A DNA stretch of 64,000 bases from CBFGWV01 sp965652545. GTDB lineage: Bacteria; Pseudomonadota; Gammaproteobacteria; Competibacterales; Competibacteraceae. The DNA lies in NCBI GenBank assembly GCA_965652545.1, contig CBFGWV010000002.1, positions 3,370-67,369 on the forward strand. The letters run 5' to 3'. The position numbers and the translations under genes were made by a program. Positions 35,510 to 44,350 of the stretch are shown here, one piece after another; position 1 is the stretch's first letter; each line of letters starts with the position of its first letter. A model generated the notes under the pieces. It ran no database searches. It worked only from the letters and a program-made list of their open reading frames with translations, and was not told the origin of the DNA.

Positions 35510-36661
35510 ATGGCACTGCATTTCCAAACCGATGAATTCGCGGCCCGTCAGCAGGCCACCCAGCACGCCTTGCGTGCCCGCGGTCTCGATGGCCTTCTGG
35601 TATTTCGGCAGGAAAGCCTGTTCTATCTCACCGGTTACGACACCTTCGGTTACTGCTTCTTTCAGTGCCTGGTGTTCGCGGCCGACGGGCGTCAGGTGCT
35701 GCTGACCCGCGCACCCGATCTGCGCCAGGCCCGCCACACCTCGACCATCGCCGACATCCGCGTATGGGTCGATCGCGCCGGCCAAAACCCTGCCGAGCAA
35801 CTGCGTGACCTGCTGGCCGAGTTGGGTATGAGCGGTTCGCGCCTGGGGGTGGAGTGGGATGCCTACGGCCTCACCGCCCATACCGGCCGTCAGCTCGATC
35901 GGGCCCTGGCCGGCTTCTGCAGCGTCGATGACGCATCGGACCTGGTCAGCCTGCAACGTGTGGTCAAGTCGCCCGCCGAGCTCGTCTATGTGCGCCGTGC
36001 CGCGGCGCTGGCGGACGATGCGCTGGATGCCGCACTGCCGCAGATTGCCGCCGGCGCATTCGAGGGCAAGATATTGGCCGCCATGCAGGGAGCGGTGTTC
36101 GAGGGTGGCGGCGACTACCCCGGCAACGAGTTCATCATCGGCTCAGGCCGTGACGCCTTGCTGTGCCGTTATTTCGCCGGGCGCCGCCACCTGGACCCGC
36201 AGGATCAGCTCACCCTGGAATGGGCCGGCGTCTATCGACACTATCACGCCAGCATGATGCGTACGGTCGTCATCGGCCGGCCCGATCCGCTCCATCGGCG
36301 CATGCACGCGGCCTGCGAAGAAGCATTGGCTGCGGCTACCGAGGCCCTGCGCCCGGGCCAACCGGTGGGCGATGTGTTCGATGCGCACGCCCGTGTGTTC
36401 GATGCTCATGGTTTTCGCGACGCTCGCATGAACGCCTGCGGCTATAGTCAGGGGACGACATTCTCCCCAACGTGGATGGACTGGCCGATGTTCTATGCCG
36501 GCAACCCTGTATTGGCCGAACCCGGCATGGTGTTTTTCTTGCACATGATCCTCATGGACAGTGAACAGGAGCGCGCAATGACGCTGGGACACACTGTGGT
36601 CGTCACCCCCGGGGGCTGCGAGGCCTTGAGCCGGCACGGTGTGGATTTGTTGGTGTGCTGA
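35510..36661 (+). CDS. M24-fold (pita-bread) hydrolase lacking metal ligands, creatinase/ectoine-hydrolase-like
   Basis: A 383-residue protein with a creatinase N-terminal domain (residues 1-150) and an M24 catalytic fold. All five metal ligands of true M24 peptidases are replaced: the DxG...DxTRT region reads LEWAGVYRHYHASMMRT, the GHG site reads ACGYSQG, and the two Glu sites read MVFFLHMIL and MTLGHTVVV. The YH...RT and GYSxG pattern resembles ectoine hydrolase (DoeA/EutD) and creatinase, which act on C-N bonds without metal. Calling it an Xaa-Pro peptidase would be misleading; the substrate is unknown. No other ectoine genes are nearby. Confidence 0.75.
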   Translation: MALHFQTDEFAARQQATQHALRARGLDGLLVFRQESLFYLTGYDTFGYCFFQCLVFAADGRQVLLTRAPDLRQARHTSTIADIRVWVDRAGQNPAEQLRDLLAELGMSGSRLGVEWDAYGLTAHTGRQLDRALAGFCSVDDASDLVSLQRVVKSPAELVYVRRAAALADDALDAALPQIAAGAFEGKILAAMQGAVFEGGGDYPGNEFIIGSGRDALLCRYFAGRRHLDPQDQLTLEWAGVYRHYHASMMRTVVIGRPDPLHRRMHAACEEALAAATEALRPGQPVGDVFDAHARVFDAHGFRDARMNACGYSQGTTFSPTWMDWPMFYAGNPVLAEPGMVFFLHMILMDSEQERAMTLGHTVVVTPGGCEALSRHGVDLLVC

Positions 36662-36752
36662 TCGGCAGCGAGGTTGACAGGCCCCTACGGCGGCGCACAC
36701 TCAAAGAGGGCTACCAGCCAAGGGACAGGCAGCCCGCCCGGAGGAAAACGCA

Positions 36753-39700
36753 ATGGCTGTCACGAGCCACGATCCTAGTGTGATGCTGGAACATGCCGCG
36801 CTCGTCGTCGCCACCCTGGAAGGGATTGGCGCGGCGGCGATCGCTGTGACGCCCGACAGTCGCATCATCGGCACCAACAAGCGCTTCGACGAGCTGCTCG
36901 GCGCCGAGCACGAAGCCGGCGAGGACAGCGGCCGCGCACTGCGCCGGGTCAGCGGGCTGGTACTGCGACCCGAGGAATGGAGCGCTTTCGTCGAAACTGT
37001 GCTGCAGGACTGCCGGCAGCCGCGCGAATCGTTGCTGGAGTTCTACGACGGGCGCGTGTTCAAGGTCCACATGCGCCCATTGCACTGGCAGGGCCAAGTC
37101 GCGGGCCGTGTCTGGACTTGGCTGGACATGACCGCCGAACATCGCGTCACCGGCCAGCTTCAGGTCAGTGAGGAGCGGCTGCACTTGGCGGTCAGCGGCG
37201 CCCGCGGTGCGATCTGGGACTGGCACATTGCCGACCCCACCCAGGATGTGGGTGGCGATGAAGACGACGGTGGCGAGTACTACCTGTCGCCGGACATCAA
37301 GGCCATCGCGGGGTATCGAGACGATGAAATCCCCAACACGCGGGCCGCCTGGTTCCACTTGGTGCATCGGGACGACCGCGAGATGGTGCGCAACCGCCTG
37401 CGCGATGCGGTCGCCCGTGGCGGTGGCGCGCGAATTCTCGAATATCGAATCCGTCACCGCGACGGCGGTATCCGCTGGATCCGCTCGCACGGCACCCTGG
37501 TCAACGATGACAGCGGTCGGCTGTTGCGCTGGACCGGCATCGAATGGGACATCACCGAACAGAAGCTCGCCGAGATCGGCCTGGAAGCCGAGCATGCCCG
37601 GGTTCGCGCCTACCTGGACACCGCCGAAATCTTTCTCGTGGTGCTCGACAGCCAGGGCCGCATTGCGTTCATCAACCCCAAGGGCTGCCGGGTTCTCGGG
37701 GCGGACGAGGCTGACCTGATCGGGCGCAGCTGGTTCGATGTCGCGCTCACCGAAGACTGGCGCTCGTCCATGCAGGATATGTTCGAGCAATGCATGGCCG
37801 GCCGGGTCAGCGACGTCAGTCAGTTCGAACACCCCGTCTGTACGGCGGCCAAGCAGGAACGGCTGATCTCCTGGCGCAGCCGTATGGTCCCGGACCACAA
37901 CAGCACCGAACCGTCGCTGCTGATGTGCGGGGAGGACATCACCGACCAGCGGGCGATGGAGTTCGCCCTGCGCGATTCCGAGCAAACCTTCGCGGCGGTG
38001 TTCCAGACCAGCCCCGACGCCATTCTGATGGTCGTACGCGACAGTGGCCGGTGTATCGACGTCAATCCGGCTTTCGAGTCGCTCACCGGTGTCTCGCGCG
38101 AGGGCGCCGTCGGGGCCGACATCTTCCGCCATATCGGCTTGGGTGCCGTGCCGGTGGACGGCTACGCGCCGCGCGATGAGAGTCTGCTGGCCAGGCTGCG
38201 TGACGAGAGTCCCTTGCGTAATCTCGATTGCCGGTTCGTCACTGCGAACGGCGAAGAGCGTACCGTACTGCTCTCGGCCAGCGTGTTCCCCTTGCACGAG
38301 GAGGATGCGCTGCTGCTGACTCTGCACGACATCAGCGAGCGCATCGCCACGGAAGCCGCCCTCAAGGCCAGCGAGCATCGCTTCCGCAGCTACTTCGACC
38401 AGGAGCTGATCGGCATCGCCATGACCCGTATGGACGGTACCTGGCTGGATGCCAATGCCGCCTTGTGCAAGCTGCTGGGTCGCGACAAGGACGATCTGAT
38501 GCGTCTGCCCTGGCCCGAGCTGGTCGTACCGCAGGATCTTAGCCGGGAGGTCGAGCTGCTGGACGACGTTCGCCAGGGCGAGCGGGATCGCTACTCCATT
38601 GAAAAGCGGATGCTCCACGCCGACGGGCAGACCATCCACGTTCTTGCCTCCGTGGCCGCGGTCCGCGACAGCAAGGGCTATGTCGACTACCTGATCAGCG
38701 TCGTTCAGGACATCACGGTACAGAAGCTACAGGCCGAGCAGCTCAGTCAGGCCCAGAAGATGGAAGCCGTCGGGCAGCTCACCGGGGGTATCGCGCACGA
38801 TTTCAACAATCTGTTGACCATCATCGGCGGCAATCTCGAGCTGTTGCAATTGGCCCTGGGAGAGGACGACCCGGATCATGCCCTGATCGAAGATGCGCTC
38901 TCGGCGGCCCGCGACGGCCGCGAGCTCACCCGCCAGATGCTGATCTTCTCGCGCGGCCGCACGCTGGAATCGCAGGCCACGGACGTCGCCGCCCTGATCC
39001 GCAACATCGAACGCCTGCTGCGGCGGGCGTTGCGCGATGACATCGTCCTGACACTGGGCTTCGGGCCCGACGATGCCATGTGGGCGCGGTTGGACCAGCA
39101 CCAGTTCGAGAGCGTGCTGGTGAACCTGATGCTCAATGCCCGCGATGCCATTCCCGGCTCGGGCGAGGTACGCGTCGAGCTGGAGACGGCCGAACCCACC
39201 ACTGTGCTGCACCTGGATCTTCCCGCCGGGGAATATGTCCATGTCATGGTATCGGACAGCGGCGGCGGTATGAGCCCCGAGGTGATCGCCAAGGCTTGCG
39301 AGCCGTTTTTCACCACTAAGGAGCTGGGACGCGGCACCGGGCTCGGACTGAGCATGGCCTATACGTTTCTGCGCCAATCCGGCGGCATGCTGTGGCTGGA
39401 GAGCGCCCTCGGCCAGGGTTCTGTGGTGCACATGGTGCTGCCGGCGGCCAAAGCCGAACAAGCGGCCAGCCAACAGGCACCGGCGCGTGTGGCGCCACCG
39501 CGGGGCGACGAACGGATACTCGTCGTCGAGGACGAGCCCCGCCTGCGGGCGCTCGCGGTGAGATATCTGCAGGATCTGGGTTATCAGGTGGCCGCGGCGG
39601 CCAACGGGCAGGAGGCGTTGGCGCTGCTTGAGAGCGACAGCGGCTTTGACTTGCTGTTCTCGGACATCATGATGCCCGGCGGGATCAACGGCCATCAGCT

Positions 39701-39890
39701 CGCCGACATCGTGCGCTCGGCGCGTCCGCATATGCCGATTCTACTGACGACCGGCTACGATGGGGCTGCGGACAGTGTTCGCGCCGGTGGCGCGGCGTGG
39801 CCGCTGCTGCACAAGCCCTATGGGAAAGCGCAGTTGGCGACCTATATCCGCCGTTGCTTCGATGGAAAGGCAGAAGATGACGCATCATGA
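36753..39890 (+). CDS. Multi-PAS hybrid sensor histidine kinase
   Basis: A 1045-residue soluble-looking sensor without obvious membrane helices. About five PAS/PAC modules span residues 20-655 (for example YRIRHRDGGIRWIRSHGTLV and MEFALRDSEQTFAAVFQTSP). HisKA follows with His682 in QLTGGIAHDFNNLLTIIGG, then HATPase (NLMLNARDAIPGSGEV and GRGTGLGLSMAYTFLRQSGG), and a C-terminal receiver from about 920 with Asp971 in LLFSDIMMPGG. GGAGG precedes the ATG. A REC-EAL response regulator gene follows by 31 nt and is its probable partner, linking an unknown intracellular or redox signal to cyclic-di-GMP. Confidence 0.92.
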   Translation: MAVTSHDPSVMLEHAALVVATLEGIGAAAIAVTPDSRIIGTNKRFDELLGAEHEAGEDSGRALRRVSGLVLRPEEWSAFVETVLQDCRQPRESLLEFYDGRVFKVHMRPLHWQGQVAGRVWTWLDMTAEHRVTGQLQVSEERLHLAVSGARGAIWDWHIADPTQDVGGDEDDGGEYYLSPDIKAIAGYRDDEIPNTRAAWFHLVHRDDREMVRNRLRDAVARGGGARILEYRIRHRDGGIRWIRSHGTLVNDDSGRLLRWTGIEWDITEQKLAEIGLEAEHARVRAYLDTAEIFLVVLDSQGRIAFINPKGCRVLGADEADLIGRSWFDVALTEDWRSSMQDMFEQCMAGRVSDVSQFEHPVCTAAKQERLISWRSRMVPDHNSTEPSLLMCGEDITDQRAMEFALRDSEQTFAAVFQTSPDAILMVVRDSGRCIDVNPAFESLTGVSREGAVGADIFRHIGLGAVPVDGYAPRDESLLARLRDESPLRNLDCRFVTANGEERTVLLSASVFPLHEEDALLLTLHDISERIATEAALKASEHRFRSYFDQELIGIAMTRMDGTWLDANAALCKLLGRDKDDLMRLPWPELVVPQDLSREVELLDDVRQGERDRYSIEKRMLHADGQTIHVLASVAAVRDSKGYVDYLISVVQDITVQKLQAEQLSQAQKMEAVGQLTGGIAHDFNNLLTIIGGNLELLQLALGEDDPDHALIEDALSAARDGRELTRQMLIFSRGRTLESQATDVAALIRNIERLLRRALRDDIVLTLGFGPDDAMWARLDQHQFESVLVNLMLNARDAIPGSGEVRVELETAEPTTVLHLDLPAGEYVHVMVSDSGGGMSPEVIAKACEPFFTTKELGRGTGLGLSMAYTFLRQSGGMLWLESALGQGSVVHMVLPAAKAEQAASQQAPARVAPPRGDERILVVEDEPRLRALAVRYLQDLGYQVAAAANGQEALALLESDSGFDLLFSDIMMPGGINGHQLADIVRSARPHMPILLTTGYDGAADSVRAGGAAWPLLHKPYGKAQLATYIRRCFDGKAEDDAS

Positions 39891-39921
39891 GGCGTTGGAC
39901 TCAGGACACTAGGAGCTTGGC

Positions 39922-41106
39922 GTGACTATCGAGCGGATCCTGGTCGTGGATGACGACCCGCGTATTGGCCGTTTGGCCAGGCGGGTGGCCGAGGGCATGG
40001 GTATCGACACCACGGTGATCGATGACCCGGCGATGTTCGAGTCGGCCTATTACAGTGCCGAGCCGCAGGCCATACTGCTCGATTTGAACATGGCCGGTCG
40101 CGACGGGGTGGAGCTGCTGCGTTTTCTCTCAGACATCGGGTCCCAGTCGGTCGTGATCCTGATGTCAGGTATGGATGACCGCATCATCGCCAGCTCGCGC
40201 CACCTGGGGGTATCGCTCGGGCTGGATATGGGGCCGTCGATGCCCAAACCGATCGAGCTGGCCTTGCTGCGGGAGCTGTTGGACGGTCTGGACAAACGCG
40301 CCGAACGAATCGCCGATGTGTCACCGATGATCGAGGTGTCCGCCTTGGAGGAGGCGATCACCGGTGGGCAGATCCTGCCGTACTACCAGCCGCAGGTCGA
40401 AATTCCAGAGATGGCTATCGTGGGCTTTGAGGTGCTTGCGCGTTGGCAGCACCCGACGCTGGGGCTGGTGCCTCCGGTGGAGTTCATCGGGCTTGCGGAG
40501 TCGACGGATTTGATCGCGTCGCTGACGCTGGCGGTGATGGAGCGCGGCTTGCAGGATTTGATGTTCCTGGAGTCGATTCAGCCCAATTGCCGGCTGTCGT
40601 TCAATCTGTCGGCACGCATGCTGAATGAGTTGGATCTGCCGGAGCGGATTGCCGATGTGCTGGAGTCCTACGGTGTCTCGGCCGAACGTATCGTAATGGA
40701 GGTCACTGAAAGCGGCCGGATTGCGGAGCTACCGCGCGGTATCGATATCCTGACCCGGTTGCGGCTGCGTGGAGTGGGTTTGTCGAATGACGATCTGGGC
40801 AAGGGCTATGCGTCGGTCGATCAGTTGTACCGCTTGCCGTATTCGGAGTTGAAGGTGGACAAGGATTTCGTATCCGCGGCATTGCATGACCGAACCGCCC
40901 GCGCGATCGTAGAGTCGACCATCGGGCTGGGCAAGCGGATGAAGATGCGGGTGGTGGCCGAAGGTGTCGAGGACGTCAACATCCTGCCCGATCTGCTGAG
41001 CATGGGTTGCGATATCGTCCAGGGCAACGGCATCTGCCCCGCCAGCCCCTTGCGCGAAGTGCTGTCCTGGGCTGAAAACTGGCGGAAGATGCACGGGGCG
41101 AGCTGA
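39922..41106 (+). CDS. Response regulator with REC and EAL (c-di-GMP phosphodiesterase) domains
   Basis: A 394-residue protein. The N-terminal receiver (RILVVDDDPRIGRLARRVAE, phospho-Asp in ILLDLNMAGRDG) is joined to an EAL domain from about residue 140. The signature is EVL in IVGFEVLARW. Catalytic-site equivalents remain: N in FNLSARM, E in MEVTESG, DD in NDDLGKGYAS, K in LKVDKDFV and E in AEGVED. The DDFG loop is changed to DDLG and the terminal QGY to QGN, so activity may be altered. It is probably phosphorylated by the kinase just upstream. Confidence 0.9.
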   Translation: MTIERILVVDDDPRIGRLARRVAEGMGIDTTVIDDPAMFESAYYSAEPQAILLDLNMAGRDGVELLRFLSDIGSQSVVILMSGMDDRIIASSRHLGVSLGLDMGPSMPKPIELALLRELLDGLDKRAERIADVSPMIEVSALEEAITGGQILPYYQPQVEIPEMAIVGFEVLARWQHPTLGLVPPVEFIGLAESTDLIASLTLAVMERGLQDLMFLESIQPNCRLSFNLSARMLNELDLPERIADVLESYGVSAERIVMEVTESGRIAELPRGIDILTRLRLRGVGLSNDDLGKGYASVDQLYRLPYSELKVDKDFVSAALHDRTARAIVESTIGLGKRMKMRVVAEGVEDVNILPDLLSMGCDIVQGNGICPASPLREVLSWAENWRKMHGAS

Positions 41107-41173
41107 TTCGGGCACGGTGGGCCTGGGTCTGGGTCTGGTTGCGCCATCTGCTGGGGCTGGAGCCTTGACTCCG

Positions 41174-41285
41174 CTGTCCGGGTCGGTTGAGGCTTGGTCA
41201 GACGCGCTGTGAATACCTCCCTGTACGCTCGACGGCAGCATCCATGCTGCCGACGGTCTGACCAAGCCTCAACCGACCCGGACAG
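41174..41285. repeat. Large palindromic repeat element, copy 2 (30-bp perfect arms, conserved 52-nt core)
   Basis: The arms 41174-41203 and 41256-41285 are complementary at all 30 positions. The 52-nt core (41204-41255) contains GTGAATACCTCCCTGTACGC and a GGCAGC/GCTGCC hairpin. Compared with copy 1 (28947-29060), core length and pattern are the same, the hairpin pair changes C-G to A-T in a compensatory way, and the arm interiors differ in sequence but stay self-complementary. Outer flanks CTCCGC and GCTC are shared too. Confidence 0.82.
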
Positions 41286-41344
41286 CTCACTTCGGTGGTT
41301 GGTCGAGAATGCGGCTGTCGCGCCACCAAGCTGTGATCCGGCCC

Positions 41345-41494
41345 TTGTAGGAGCCCTGCCCTCAGGGCGATTGTCGGGTGTGGTACCGGAATCCCAAGAT
41401 TGGTGCCGGGAGGCAGAGGGCGTCGCTCCGGGCGGCCAAGGGAAGGGGTCCCCGCCGATATCCGGCAATCGCCCTGAGGGCAGGGCTCCTACAA
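41345..41494. repeat. Inverted REP pair (REPIN/BIME-like), 33-bp arms
   Basis: The arm TTGTAGGAGCCCTGCCCTCA... at 41345-41377 is repeated in inverse at 41462-41494 with one mismatch in 33. Each arm holds its own small palindrome (CCCTG/CAGGG). The spacer is 84 nt. The TGTAGGAG start with a GC palindrome resembles REP sequences of Pseudomonas and related genera, which are mobilised by RAYT transposases encoded elsewhere. It lies between convergent REC-EAL and pgi genes. Confidence 0.78.
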
Positions 41495-41526
41495 TGCCCA
41501 CTCAATGACCCCAATCAACCCCACCG

Positions 41527-43137
41527 TCAAACCACCTCGCGCGAACCCGAGCGGAGTAACGCCACCCCCTGCGCCGCAGCCGGGTCCAGGCCGTCGCCAC
41601 CCTCCCCCGCCAGCGCCGGTTCCACTTGCTTGGCAATGACTTTGCCGAGTTCCACCCCCCATTGATCGAAGGGGTTGTTGCCCCAGAGCACGGACTGGAG
41701 GAATACCTTGTGTTCGTAGGCGGCCAGCAGTGCGCCGAGCGTGTGCGGGTCGATGCGATCGAGAATCAGCAGAGAGCTGGGGCGGTTGCCGGGGCAGGCT
41801 CGGCTGTCGGCGATCCAGTCGGGGCAGTCCGGGTTTGCGGTCTTGACCTCATCGGCGTAACGACCGAATGCCAGGGCGGAGGCCTGGGCCAGGGCATTGG
41901 CCATCAAGCGTCGGTGATGCGGCAGTTTGGGATCGGGGTCTTCGGCACAGAGAATGAAGTCGGCCGCGTGCGGGCGCAGCCCCTGGTGCAGAAGTTGGTA
42001 GTAGGCGTGTTGTCCGCTGTTGCCCAGCCCGCCCCAGAGCACCGGGCATGCGGCCTGGGTCAGGGGACGACCGTCGCGGTCGACGCCTTTGCCGTTGCTT
42101 TCCATTTCCAGTTGCTGGAGATAGTCGGGCAACAGACCCAGACGCTCGTCGTAGCTGAGGATGGCGTGCGTGGTGGCGCCGAGCAGGTTGGTGTTCCAGA
42201 CGCCGAGCATGGCCATGCGCCCAGGCAAGGTATGCGCAACGGGCTGTGCCTGGACATGGCTGTCCATGGCGGCGGCACCGTCCAGGAAGGCGCGGAAGCG
42301 TGCGGGGCCGAGGCTCATCATGATGGGCAGACCGATGACCGACCACACGGAATAACGCCCACCGACCCAGTCCCAGAAGCCGAAGCGGAGCTCCGGGTCG
42401 ATGCCGAATTCGGCGACAGCCTTCAGGTTGGTGGACAAGGCGCAGAAATGGCGCCCGACGGCCGCCTCACCGAGCTTTTGGACCAGCCAGTCGCGAGCGG
42501 ACTGGGCGTTGGTCAGGGTTTCGCCGGTGGTGAAGGTCTTGGAGGCGATGATGAACACGGTGCGGGCTGGGTGCAGGCCACGCAGGGTGCGGCGGAAATG
42601 CAGGGGATCGACACGGCTGAGGAAGCGCACCGTCGGGCCGTCCGCGTGCTCGGCCAGGGCATCACAGACCAGCTTGGGCCCGAGATCCGAGCCGCCGATG
42701 CCGATATTGACGACAGTGTCGATGGGCTCGCCGGTATAGCCGCGGTACGCGCCGGAACGCACCTGCTCGGCAAGGGCACTGGCGCGCTGGAGTTCGTCGT
42801 ACACCTGGTCCATCACCGGTTCGGAATTGGTGGTGAAGCCGGCGTCGGCAGGTGCGCGCAAGGCCATGTGCAGTGCCGGGCGCCCCTCGCTGGTGTTGAC
42901 GATCTCGCCGGCGAACAAGCGTTTGATCGCGCCATCCAGGTCGCTGGACCGGGCCACGGCGTCGAACGCCGCCAGCGCGGTGTCGTCCACACGCTGACGA
43001 GTGAAGTCCAACCGTATGCCCGCGCTCTTGCAGTGATAACGTTCGCACCGGCTTTGATCAGCTTCGAAAAGCTCGCGCAGGCTGATGGCAGACAGGCGGT
43101 TGGCTTCGTGCTGCAAGAGGTTCCAGTCGGCGGGCAT
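41527..43137 (-). CDS. pgi: Glucose-6-phosphate isomerase
   Basis: Interconverts glucose-6-phosphate and fructose-6-phosphate. The 536-residue sequence has the PGI signatures VINIGIGGSDLGPKLVCDAL-like (VNIGIGGSDLGPKLV) and WDWVGGRYSVWSVIGLPI. The active-site Glu-Ser-Asn block is LEMESNGKGVDRDGRP, and the C-terminal PFDQWGVELGKVIAKQVEP contains the conserved Gln-Trp. Full length; no operon partner except the 20-nt upstream methyltransferase gene on the same strand. Confidence 0.95.
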   Translation of the reverse strand: MPADWNLLQHEANRLSAISLRELFEADQSRCERYHCKSAGIRLDFTRQRVDDTALAAFDAVARSSDLDGAIKRLFAGEIVNTSEGRPALHMALRAPADAGFTTNSEPVMDQVYDELQRASALAEQVRSGAYRGYTGEPIDTVVNIGIGGSDLGPKLVCDALAEHADGPTVRFLSRVDPLHFRRTLRGLHPARTVFIIASKTFTTGETLTNAQSARDWLVQKLGEAAVGRHFCALSTNLKAVAEFGIDPELRFGFWDWVGGRYSVWSVIGLPIMMSLGPARFRAFLDGAAAMDSHVQAQPVAHTLPGRMAMLGVWNTNLLGATTHAILSYDERLGLLPDYLQQLEMESNGKGVDRDGRPLTQAACPVLWGGLGNSGQHAYYQLLHQGLRPHAADFILCAEDPDPKLPHHRRLMANALAQASALAFGRYADEVKTANPDCPDWIADSRACPGNRPSSLLILDRIDPHTLGALLAAYEHKVFLQSVLWGNNPFDQWGVELGKVIAKQVEPALAGEGGDGLDPAAAQGVALLRSGSREVV

Positions 43138-43157
43138 GTACGACTCCTTGATGGTGG

Positions 43158-44186
43158 TCAGTCCTGTGTGGCGCCGCGTCGCGAGCGCGCACGGCTGCTA
43201 CGGGCGGCACCGACACCGCTGAGCAGGGCCCGCGCGCCGTCGGTTACCGCACCGATGTCCCGTACGATGGTTTCCAGCGCCGGTGGTTCGCCGGCGGGGA
43301 CGGAATCCAGTGCCTCACGCATGGCCTTGACGTGCTCGGGAGAGGTGCCGCAGCAGCCGCCGATGATGCGTGCCCCGGCATCGCGCACCAGTGCGGCATA
43401 GCGGCCCATGAGCTCGGGGGTGCCGTTGTAGCGGATGGCCCCGTCGATGAACTCGGGTATGCCGCAGTTGGCCTTGGCGACCAGCACGGCCTCCGGGTTG
43501 GCGCGCGCCATGCCCAGGATACTGGCGACGACCTCAGGGGCACCGACGCCGCAGTTGGTGCCGCAGGCGTCCGGATGGGGGTGGTGCTCGGCACAGAAGC
43601 GCGCAAAGCCCTCGGGCGTGACGCCCATCATGGTCCTCCCGGCGGTGTCGAAGCTCACCGTGCAGACCACCGGCAGCCCGGTGGCCGCCGCCCCTTCCAG
43701 GGCGCAGGCGACCTCCTGCTCGGAGGACATGGTTTCGATCCACAGGACATCGGCACCGCCGCGGGCCAGGCTTTCGGCTTGGGCGCGGAAGGCTGCGATC
43801 GCGGTGGCGTCGGTGAGTTTGCCCATGGGCTCGAACAACTCGCCGGTGGGGCCGATCGACCCGCCGACGATGACATCGCGGCCGGAACGGTCGGCAACAC
43901 CGCGGGCGATGCGCGCCGCCGCTTCGTTGAGTTCACCGACCCGATGTTCGGCCTTGTGCAGGGCCAGACGAAAGCTGTTGCCACCAAAACTGTTGGTCAG
44001 CACGATGTCCGAGCCGGCATCGACGAACAACTGATGCAAGGTCTCGATTCGCTCGGGGTGGTCCACATTCCAGAATTCCGGCGGGTCCCCGGACTGGAGG
44101 CCCATGGCGAAAAGCGTGGTTCCGGTGGCGCCGTCGGCCAGCAAGACCCCTTTTTCGGCCAGCAAGCGGGTGAAACGATTCGTCAT
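43158..44186 (-). CDS. bmt: Betaine-homocysteine S-methyltransferase (bacterial Bmt type)
   Basis: A 342-residue homocysteine S-methyltransferase domain protein: glycine betaine + homocysteine to dimethylglycine + methionine (inferred methyl donor). It begins with LLADGATGTTLFAMGLQSGD and has the zinc ligands Cys in DACGTNCGVG and the Cys-Cys pair in ARIIGGCCGTSPEHV. Bacterial Bmt proteins of Rhizobium and Rhodobacter have this length and the PPEFWNVDHPERIE segment. S-methylmethionine or a corrinoid-dependent donor is less likely. It sits 20 nt upstream of pgi. It fits a host that imports choline and makes betaine. Confidence 0.78.
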   Translation of the reverse strand: MTNRFTRLLAEKGVLLADGATGTTLFAMGLQSGDPPEFWNVDHPERIETLHQLFVDAGSDIVLTNSFGGNSFRLALHKAEHRVGELNEAAARIARGVADRSGRDVIVGGSIGPTGELFEPMGKLTDATAIAAFRAQAESLARGGADVLWIETMSSEQEVACALEGAAATGLPVVCTVSFDTAGRTMMGVTPEGFARFCAEHHPHPDACGTNCGVGAPEVVASILGMARANPEAVLVAKANCGIPEFIDGAIRYNGTPELMGRYAALVRDAGARIIGGCCGTSPEHVKAMREALDSVPAGEPPALETIVRDIGAVTDGARALLSGVGAARSSRARSRRGATQD

Positions 44187-44256
44187 CGACGAGCTCCAGG
44201 CATTGGTCGGTCAGGGGCAGCATTCTGGCCCAGGGCAGACGGCGGGGCCAGTACAT

Positions 44257-44345
44257 AACCGCTACGCGGTTGGTTTTAAGTTTAAGGTTTTAAGTTTTAG
44301 GTTCTGGTGGGTAATCTCAATGACTTAAAACTTAAAACTTAAAAC
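44257..44345. repeat. AT-rich heptamer repeat and inverted repeat in a GC-rich spacer
   Basis: TTTTAAG units occur on both sides of a 23-nt loop: a left cluster from 44273 and three exact head-to-tail inverse copies (CTTAAAA) ending at 44345. The two clusters can pair. AACCGC-tac-GCGGTT (44257-44271) precedes them. The block lies between the end of the ABC operon and the bmt start on the minus strand, and could act as an operon terminator or DNA-bending site. Its base composition is unlike its surroundings. Confidence 0.65.
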
Positions 44346-44350
44346 GCCCC

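Noticed and set aside
36711..38639. 642-codon open frame opposite the hybrid kinase
   Set aside because: Shadow of a long GC-rich gene. The plus-strand frame has clear PAS, HisKA, HATPase and REC motifs.
41345..41494. Insertion sequence
   Set aside because: Only 150 bp with inverted arms and no coding capacity; it fits an inverted REP pair better.
41626..43401. 591-codon plus-strand frame across pgi and the bmt end
   Set aside because: It spans two real minus-strand genes and the gap between them and has no motif; pgi and bmt have complete signatures.
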